A stretch of DNA of 11,487 bases from NCBI GenBank assembly GCA_025996815.1, contig BNTT01000093.1:1-11487 (forward strand). Direction: 5' to 3'. The stretch comes from Bacteroidia bacterium. GTDB taxonomy: Bacteria; Bacteroidota; Bacteroidia; Bacteroidales; Azobacteroidaceae. Under the pieces are notes generated by a model that was not told the DNA's origin, made no database searches, and worked only from the letters and a program-made list of their open reading frames with translations. This document shows, one piece after another, positions 7,024-11,487 of this stretch (position 1 is its first letter; every line of letters begins with the position of its first letter). Both the position numbers and the translations under genes were made by a program.

Positions 7024-8295
7024 ATGGAAATAGCTGTGTTGCTGCTTCTTATATTGCTTAATGGTTTTTTTTCGATGTCGGAGATTGCCATGATTTCGGC
7101 GCGGAAGTCGAGCCTCAAGTCGGAGGCTCTGCACGGGAGTAAATCCGCACGCACTGCCCTCAGTATGGCGGAACATCCCGAAAATTTCTTGTCCACCATC
7201 CAGATTTTTATCACGCTGATTGATATTTTGACCGGTTTGTTTGCCGGCGAAATGTGGGCGCGGAGCCTCAGCCCGATTTTGGAGAGATGGGGGCTATCGC
7301 CCGAATATTCCCTTTCGGTGGCTCACATAGCCGTGGTGACGGTGGTAACATACCTGTCGATTGTGTTTGGCGAACTTGTGCCCAAGCGCATCGGGTTGAG
7401 TTATGCCGAAAATATATCCAAAATTATTTCTGCGCCGATGAACTTTTTGGCGTTCATCATCAAGCCGCTTATCGTGCTGCTGTCGCACAGTGCCACCGGC
7501 ACCATACGGCTGCTGGGCATCAAAGACGAAGTCAATCGCGTGACGGAGGAGGAAATCAAGTCGATGATTCGCGAGGGCACGGAAGATGGCGAGGTGCAAC
7601 AGGTGGAACAGGACATTATGGAGCGCGTGTTTTCGCTCGGCGACCGCGATTTGGAGTCGATTATGACCCCCCGAATGGACATCGAATGGATTGACACGGA
7701 TATGTCGAAGGAGGAAATCAAGGAGCTGATTTCGAGCAATCCGTACAGCAAATTTCCCGTTGGCAAAGAGGATTTAGACCATGTGGAGGGGATGGTGTAT
7801 GTGAAGGATATTTTTACGCACATCGACCTGCCCGACTTCGATATTCGCAACCAGATGCGCCCTGTGCAGTATTTCTACGAGAGTATGGAGGTCTATTCGG
7901 CATTGGAACAGATGAAATTGTCGCACGACCACTCCGCGCTCATCATCGACGAATTTGGCATCGTGCAGGGGATGGTGACGCTCAAAGACATCATGGAGGC
8001 TATCGTGGGCGAGATTCCCGAGCCGCACGAAGACCCGGAAATTATGGAACACCCCGACGGCACTTACCTCGTGGACGGACAATGTTCGTTCTATAACTTC
8101 CTAAGTTACTTCAAGTTAGGCGATTTATATCCCGAAAACGAGCACAACACCCTGGGCGGACTGATTATGGAAGAACTCGGACACATCCCCCACGCCGGCG
8201 AACACCTCGAATGGAAAAGTTTCGCCCTCGAAATCGTCAATATGGACGGCGCACGCATTGATAAGGTGCGGGTGGAGAAGAAAAAAGAAGAATAA
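7024..8295 (+). CDS. CNNM/CBS/CorC_HlyC domain membrane protein (UPF0053, TlyC/hemolysin-like family)
   Basis: The 423-residue protein belongs to the family annotated as CNNM domain or hemolysin-family (TlyC/CorC-like) protein. Members have been linked to magnesium or other cation efflux in the inner membrane; the hemolysin name is historical. The N-terminal CNNM region (about 1-180) opens with a transmembrane segment and NGFFSMSEIAM, followed by hydrophobic segments around 55-75, 100-117 and 135-155, with GELVPK at 116-121. The cytoplasmic part has EEEIKSMIREGTEDGEV (174-190), a CBS pair starting at IMTPRMDIEWI (213-223) and ending near GMVTLKDIMEAIVGEI (316-331), and a CorC_HlyC domain (about 345-420). 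The domain set is complete. The start at 7024 places the first membrane helix directly at the N-terminus. It probably has its own promoter or leader upstream (6909-7018). The exact substrate cannot be read from the sequence. Confidence 0.92.
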   Translation: MEIAVLLLLILLNGFFSMSEIAMISARKSSLKSEALHGSKSARTALSMAEHPENFLSTIQIFITLIDILTGLFAGEMWARSLSPILERWGLSPEYSLSVAHIAVVTVVTYLSIVFGELVPKRIGLSYAENISKIISAPMNFLAFIIKPLIVLLSHSATGTIRLLGIKDEVNRVTEEEIKSMIREGTEDGEVQQVEQDIMERVFSLGDRDLESIMTPRMDIEWIDTDMSKEEIKELISSNPYSKFPVGKEDLDHVEGMVYVKDIFTHIDLPDFDIRNQMRPVQYFYESMEVYSALEQMKLSHDHSALIIDEFGIVQGMVTLKDIMEAIVGEIPEPHEDPEIMEHPDGTYLVDGQCSFYNFLSYFKLGDLYPENEHNTLGGLIMEELGHIPHAGEHLEWKSFALEIVNMDGARIDKVRVEKKKEE

Positions 8296-8312
8296 TAAAA
8301 TATTAGTAAACT

Positions 8313-8372
8313 ATGGTACGCACTGTTTATACACCTCAAGATGAGAAATGTACTCTGCCTATTCCAAAGGTT
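8313..8372 (+). pseudogene. Possible N-terminal remnant of a small antitoxin-like gene
   Basis: An ATG at 8313 opens MVRTVYTPQDEKCTLPIPK, which resembles the N-terminus of small Bacteroidota antitoxin-like proteins (MVRTV-x-TP ... IP-x-x-Y-x-GK). The likeness stops at about 8369. The frame continues to 8606, but from about 8383 it runs through a palindrome, homopolymer tracts and the promoter at 8519-8549, which is not what a real 97-residue gene would do. I read it as a truncated fragment. The resemblance is from memory and short. Confidence 0.25.
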
Positions 8373-8382
8373 AATAAAGTGC

Positions 8383-8398
8383 TGTCCCCTGCGGGACA
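8383..8398. repeat. Small perfect palindrome TGTCCC-CTGC-GGGACA
   Basis: A 6-bp stem with a 4-nt loop lies 88 nt after the CNNM stop and just after the antitoxin-like fragment ends. There is no T run behind it, so it is not a standard terminator. It may be a dispersed palindromic repeat. Confidence 0.4.
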
Positions 8399-8481
8399 AG
8401 GGGCGAATGCCAAGCGGTATGATTGGGGAATAAAAGAAATAAGGGTTCGCTTACATCTATCAAAAAAAAATGCTTTTTTTC

Positions 8482-8511
8482 AACAAAATGCGTTGACCCT
8501 GAACAAAATGC
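8482..8511 (+). promoter_or_regulatory. Paired direct repeats upstream of the promoter (candidate operator)
   Basis: AACAAAATGC occurs at 8482-8491 and again at 8502-8511, exactly 20 bp apart, about two helical turns. The second copy ends 7 bp before the -33 TTG. A partial third copy (AAAAAAATGC) ends at 8473. Spacing and position suit an activator binding site; no regulator is identified. Confidence 0.4.
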
Positions 8512-8518
8512 TCATATA

Positions 8519-8549
8519 TTGTTTATTTCAAAAAATATGCGTACCTTTG
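8519..8549 (+). promoter_or_regulatory. Bacteroidota-type promoter of the repeat surface protein
   Basis: TTG (8519-8521), a 20-nt spacer and TACCTTTG (8542-8549) fit the consensus very well. Transcription should begin near 8555-8557, leaving a leader of about 120 nt before the ATG at 8678. Confidence 0.7.
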
Positions 8550-8554
8550 CAGCG

Positions 8555-8677
8555 GTATAGATACGAATGTGCCGCTGTAGGGCACTTCGCCGATATACAC
8601 CCATAAAGGAGGACGCCGAAAATCCTGTAAAGAGTAAGCGAACGTTAGAATTTATTATTCATTAAAAATAAAAAAAA
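8555..8677 (+). promoter_or_regulatory. Structured 5' leader of the surface protein mRNA
   Basis: CGAA (8564-8567) plus GTGCC (8569-8573) pair with GGCAC (8581-8585) plus TTCG (8586-8589): nine base pairs with a single bulged T and a 7-nt loop. GTATA (8555-8559) can pair with TATAC (8594-8598) as an outer stem. Further on, a perfect SD-like AAAGGAGG (8605-8612) lies about 65 nt before the start codon with no start codon behind it, and its AGGA can pair with TCCT (8623-8626). The last 35 nt are A/T-rich and unstructured, as usual before Bacteroidota start codons. I do not recognise a known riboswitch class. Confidence 0.45.
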
Positions 8678-11487
8678 ATGAAACAGAAATTACAAAGGGC
8701 ATCCCGAGAGGTGCTCAATCAAGCGAAACGCTTCTCGCGTTTCATCTTTGCCGCGGTGCTGGCGTCTTCGACGCTGCCCGCGTTTGCAGCAGACTACACT
8801 GATGTAGAGATTGTTGCTGTCTTTAATGGTAATGGTGCTGGCGATATACCAGCGCTAGAAACTGTGGTCGTGAAGGATGGCAGTGGGGCTGTGTTGACCT
8901 CTGATACTGCCGATGTCGTAATCGACTGGAGTACTTGCACCGCCCCAGCCGACAAAAATGTTATGACTGATAACACCAGTTCTAATGTTCTCATTACAAG
9001 CGTTTCAGGACATAGTGCAGCTGTGGGCGTCGTGACAATAAAAGTCACGATTAAAAAGTTCGTGCTACACATAGCATCGGGCATTGGTGCGACGCTTCCG
9101 CCTAAGGTGTATACCGCAGCCGCAACCACCAATGTCGCTGCTGAAAAGCCTACTGCCTCAGGGGTGGTGTTTGCTGAACAAGCAATCGTTGATGACTGGG
9201 GTGCCGGGAAGCCGGTGTTCAATACTGTTGGGCAGCTGACATACGTGGCTCCAACCGGCGCCCCAGCCGGCTTTCCCGTGAGAGATGATTATTCTGTAAA
9301 TGTTGCTTGGTCACTCACCCCTGGTAGCACCCCGGCTAACTTCACCTTGACGCCTTATGCTCATCCTGCTCCCGGTAAAATTGTTAAGCGACCCATTGCA
9401 GTTGATGGTACAAAATTGACTGTGCGGGATGGGGGAACAAAAGTGTATGATGGCACCGACACAGTTAGGCTGGTGGGCGTTATTGATGCTACTGGTACTG
9501 AAGCTATTAAAACATCAACGACGGCGGCGAACGGGACAAATACAGTTATTCATCCGGCGGGTACTGTGCCTGATGCGACTCTTGCTATCGAAGCCTTCGG
9601 TATCTTATCAGATGACGCTGTCGGAAGTAGAGGCGTTTCTCTGTATTCTTTCGCACTCACAGGTTCTGCTGCAGGCAACTACAGCATCATCAATCCTTCG
9701 TCAATATCAACAACAGGTTTGACAGCGAATATTACGAAACGACCTGTATATGTCGGCGGCATTAAGGTGGAAAATAAACCATACGATGGCACCAATCTCG
9801 TACATCCGCCGTACATCAGCGGCACGCCGTTTATCGCGAGTGTGCAGGGGACGCTTAACCCTTTAGATGCTGACCCTGTAGCTGCTGCTCATAGCTCCGT
9901 GCGCTTTGTCAGTGATAGCCCGGTTACGAGTGCTGTTTTTAACTCCGCCAATGTGGGTAATGGACAAGCAATCACCCTTACTCCAAGCAACGCTTATGCT
10001 CTCATAGGCAGTGGTAACAGCAACTATGATCTGATTCAGCCTGCTTTGAAGGCTGACATTGTGACGGCAGCAATAACTTTAACAGTGACTCCCATCGGGA
10101 ATCAGACTTATACCGGTTCGGCTATTGAGCCGATTGCATCGGGTAGTACTACTGCTGTCATACATCCAGCCTCTGGTGCGGCTGTGCTGACAGAAGGCAC
10201 GGATTACGACGTAAGCTACTCAGCTAATAATACAAACGTTGGAACAGCCACCGTGACCATCGTCGGTATAGGCGATTACGCAGGAAGTACGGGGACGACA
10301 ACTTTCGACATCATCCCGAAGAACATAGGCGTGGGAGGCTTAGCTCAAAAAGCCGCGATTGTCAACATTCTCGCGCAGACATACGACGGTACGGCGAAGA
10401 AACCGACGCTTACGGTTAATGCTCCCACCTCTCCCGCCACTTATCCTCCTATGGTATTGGGTAGGGATTATGTGGCGTACTACTCCGATAGTATAAACGT
10501 TGGAACAAACACAGCCAAGGCGAAAATCGTCGGCATTGGAAATTATACCGGTGAAGTAGAAAAGACTTTCACCATCAACAAAGGCTCATTATCTCAGTCT
10601 TCTACTATCGTGTCCTACATCGTGGAGGGAGGTGAACACCTCTCCATTGATTTGGATGCCCTGTTGCCAACCGATACCTTCCCCGGCACCTATGGTGGCG
10701 TGCGTTATGGAGCAACTTTCGACGAAGTAGCTGGAAGCGATATACTTAACGGTGCGCTTAGTCCGGTTAGTAGTGGGTTTGCGGATTCTACTGTGACGTC
10801 CCCGATGCTGGTGGATATAACCCCCATTGTTTCCGGAACTTCAGCAACAATTACCGTGAAAGCTACAAGTGCTAATTATAATGACTTTACCATAAATATC
10901 CCCGTTTCTGTGGCAGCTGCCGGCCAGAGACCTGCGAACATTTCAGGTGTGACCATGAACGGCGGCGTGTATAATGGCAACCCATACACTGGTACTGCTC
11001 CGATTTTCACAGCGAACGACGGAACACCAATTCCCGACGTCGGTTATAGGTACGACTACTTAATGTCGGATGGTGCTGCAATAGCAACACCGAAAGATCC
11101 TAATGGTGCTCCGATATATGCTGGCAATTACAAACTGAAGATAACAGCACCCACAGGCTACGTCGGCTCAAGGGATTTCCCGTTCTCTATTACGAAAAAA
11201 CCGTTGACAGTAACGATAAAGGATGTAACCCTCAATCAGGGCGACGCCCTTCCGACTGACATTGGACGGACATACGTATCCCTTGACGGTGATTATACTG
11301 CTGCTGCGGTGACTTACGCGGGCTTTGTGAATCCGGGTGATACCATCGCGCTGGATGCGAGAGCCAAAGCACAGTTTACCGTCGCGGATGCCTCTGCGAC
11401 TGGAATCACCGATATTAGCTTTAATCAGAACCCATCACTGACTACTACCGGCATGGGCTTAAACTATACGATACTGCCAGCAAATTT
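8678..11487 (+). CDS. Large secreted repeat protein with YDG/MBG-like domains (3' end outside window)
   Basis: The frame is open from ATG 8678 to the window end (936 complete codons, no stop), so the C-terminus is missing. A long signal peptide has a basic region (MKQKLQRASREVLNQAKRFS), a hydrophobic core (FIFAAVLASSTLPAFA) and a cleavage site near residue 37. The remainder is rich in Ala, Thr, Gly, Ser and Val, with one Cys (residue 87). Modules follow one another: about 236-353 with KVYDGTDTV and AGNYSI; 355-462 with KPYDGTNLV and SNYDLI; 465-548 with QTYTGSA and GTDYDVSYSANNTNVGT; 560-635 with QTYDGTAKK and DSINVGT. After a less clear section (about 637-745) come GGVYNGNPYTGTAP (762-775) and an MBG-like module from KKPLTVTIKDVTLNQGDALP (840-859). 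The YDG and MBG families are common in bacterial surface adhesin-like proteins; binding partners are unknown. Ala, Gly and Thr codons end in T more often than in leuS, so it may be a later acquisition. A type IX sorting domain cannot be checked here. Confidence 0.85.
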   Translation, partial: MKQKLQRASREVLNQAKRFSRFIFAAVLASSTLPAFAADYTDVEIVAVFNGNGAGDIPALETVVVKDGSGAVLTSDTADVVIDWSTCTAPADKNVMTDNTSSNVLITSVSGHSAAVGVVTIKVTIKKFVLHIASGIGATLPPKVYTAAATTNVAAEKPTASGVVFAEQAIVDDWGAGKPVFNTVGQLTYVAPTGAPAGFPVRDDYSVNVAWSLTPGSTPANFTLTPYAHPAPGKIVKRPIAVDGTKLTVRDGGTKVYDGTDTVRLVGVIDATGTEAIKTSTTAANGTNTVIHPAGTVPDATLAIEAFGILSDDAVGSRGVSLYSFALTGSAAGNYSIINPSSISTTGLTANITKRPVYVGGIKVENKPYDGTNLVHPPYISGTPFIASVQGTLNPLDADPVAAAHSSVRFVSDSPVTSAVFNSANVGNGQAITLTPSNAYALIGSGNSNYDLIQPALKADIVTAAITLTVTPIGNQTYTGSAIEPIASGSTTAVIHPASGAAVLTEGTDYDVSYSANNTNVGTATVTIVGIGDYAGSTGTTTFDIIPKNIGVGGLAQKAAIVNILAQTYDGTAKKPTLTVNAPTSPATYPPMVLGRDYVAYYSDSINVGTNTAKAKIVGIGNYTGEVEKTFTINKGSLSQSSTIVSYIVEGGEHLSIDLDALLPTDTFPGTYGGVRYGATFDEVAGSDILNGALSPVSSGFADSTVTSPMLVDITPIVSGTSATITVKATSANYNDFTINIPVSVAAAGQRPANISGVTMNGGVYNGNPYTGTAPIFTANDGTPIPDVGYRYDYLMSDGAAIATPKDPNGAPIYAGNYKLKITAPTGYVGSRDFPFSITKKPLTVTIKDVTLNQGDALPTDIGRTYVSLDGDYTAAAVTYAGFVNPGDTIALDARAKAQFTVADASATGITDISFNQNPSLTTTGMGLNYTILPAN
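10234..10507 (+). repeat. Tandem 87-codon repeat in the surface protein gene
   Basis: The 13-mer AAACGTTGGAACA occurs at 10234-10246 and 10495-10507, exactly 261 nt (87 codons) apart. It marks equivalent NVGT positions of the third and fourth YDG-like modules, which also share the Y-x-G-x-A start and the VGIG-x-Y end. The modules have otherwise diverged, so this is an old duplication. Confidence 0.7.

Larger units (their letters stand above)
8445..8643. repeat. 10-bp inverted repeats bracketing the promoter and leader of the surface protein
   Basis: GTTCGCTTAC (8445-8454) and its exact reverse complement GTAAGCGAAC (8634-8643) enclose 179 nt containing the direct repeats, promoter and leader hairpin. 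I see no target-site duplication outside them. They could be ends of a miniature element or a coincidence. Confidence 0.3.

Noticed and set aside
8464..8480. A7-TGC-T7 stretch as a terminator for the CNNM gene
   Set aside because: The stem would be A-T pairs only with a 3-nt loop, too weak to call, and it overlaps the candidate operator region.
8313..8606. The whole 97-residue frame as an intact gene
   Set aside because: It runs through the promoter, the direct repeats and the leader hairpin of the next gene; only the first ~19 residues look protein-like.
8555..8677. Assignment of the leader to a known riboswitch class
   Set aside because: I compared it from memory with TPP, cobalamin, SAM, glycine and c-di-GMP consensus motifs and saw no core match.
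9429..9722. A 97-codon + strand frame inside the surface protein gene
   Set aside because: It is out of phase with the continuous 936-codon frame that carries the signal peptide and YDG modules.

Overview
The window looks like chromosomal DNA of a Bacteroidota bacterium, probably order Bacteroidales. Four start regions carry the -7 element typical of this phylum (TAnnTTTG, with TTG/TTTG about 20 bp upstream). Start codons sit behind A-rich stretches with no good Shine-Dalgarno sequence, and the LeuRS and DUF3108 proteins read like Bacteroidales versions. No tRNA, rRNA, CRISPR array or intact transposase was seen.

Layout. Positions 2-1660 hold the end of an unrecognised Lys-rich protein, an exported DUF3108 protein and ruvA, closely packed on the + strand. 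Positions 1661-2186 hold a small decayed toxin-antitoxin locus on the - strand: a 51-residue antitoxin-like gene with its own promoter, and a PIN-domain (VapC-type) toxin of which only the first few codons and the last ~42 remain. Its promoter is divergent from that of sppA. Positions 2187-6874 hold sppA (signal peptide peptidase, 67K type) and leuS (leucyl-tRNA synthetase), 20 nt apart and probably one operon. leuS carries three in-frame blocks of repetitive DNA: two copies of an identical (ATTACGA)n heptamer array and one GC-rich palindrome. A spacer with a promoter-like element and a long inverted repeat ending in nine T leads into a CNNM/CBS/CorC_HlyC membrane protein (7024-8295).

Positions 8296-8677 are a dense control region: a possible antitoxin remnant, a small palindrome, two 10-bp direct repeats, a strong promoter match, and a leader of about 120 nt with a stable predicted hairpin and an orphan AAAGGAGG. 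From 8678 one reading frame stays open to the window end (936 complete codons): a secreted repeat protein with YDG/MBG-like modules, cut off before its C-terminus.

The first three quarters are housekeeping functions (recombination, proteolysis, translation, ion transport or stress). The surface protein and its elaborate upstream region are the accessory part. I found no convincing new multi-gene system. The strongest oddities are the repeat insertions in an essential tRNA synthetase gene, the toxin gene deleted down to its ends, and the structured control region of the surface protein.
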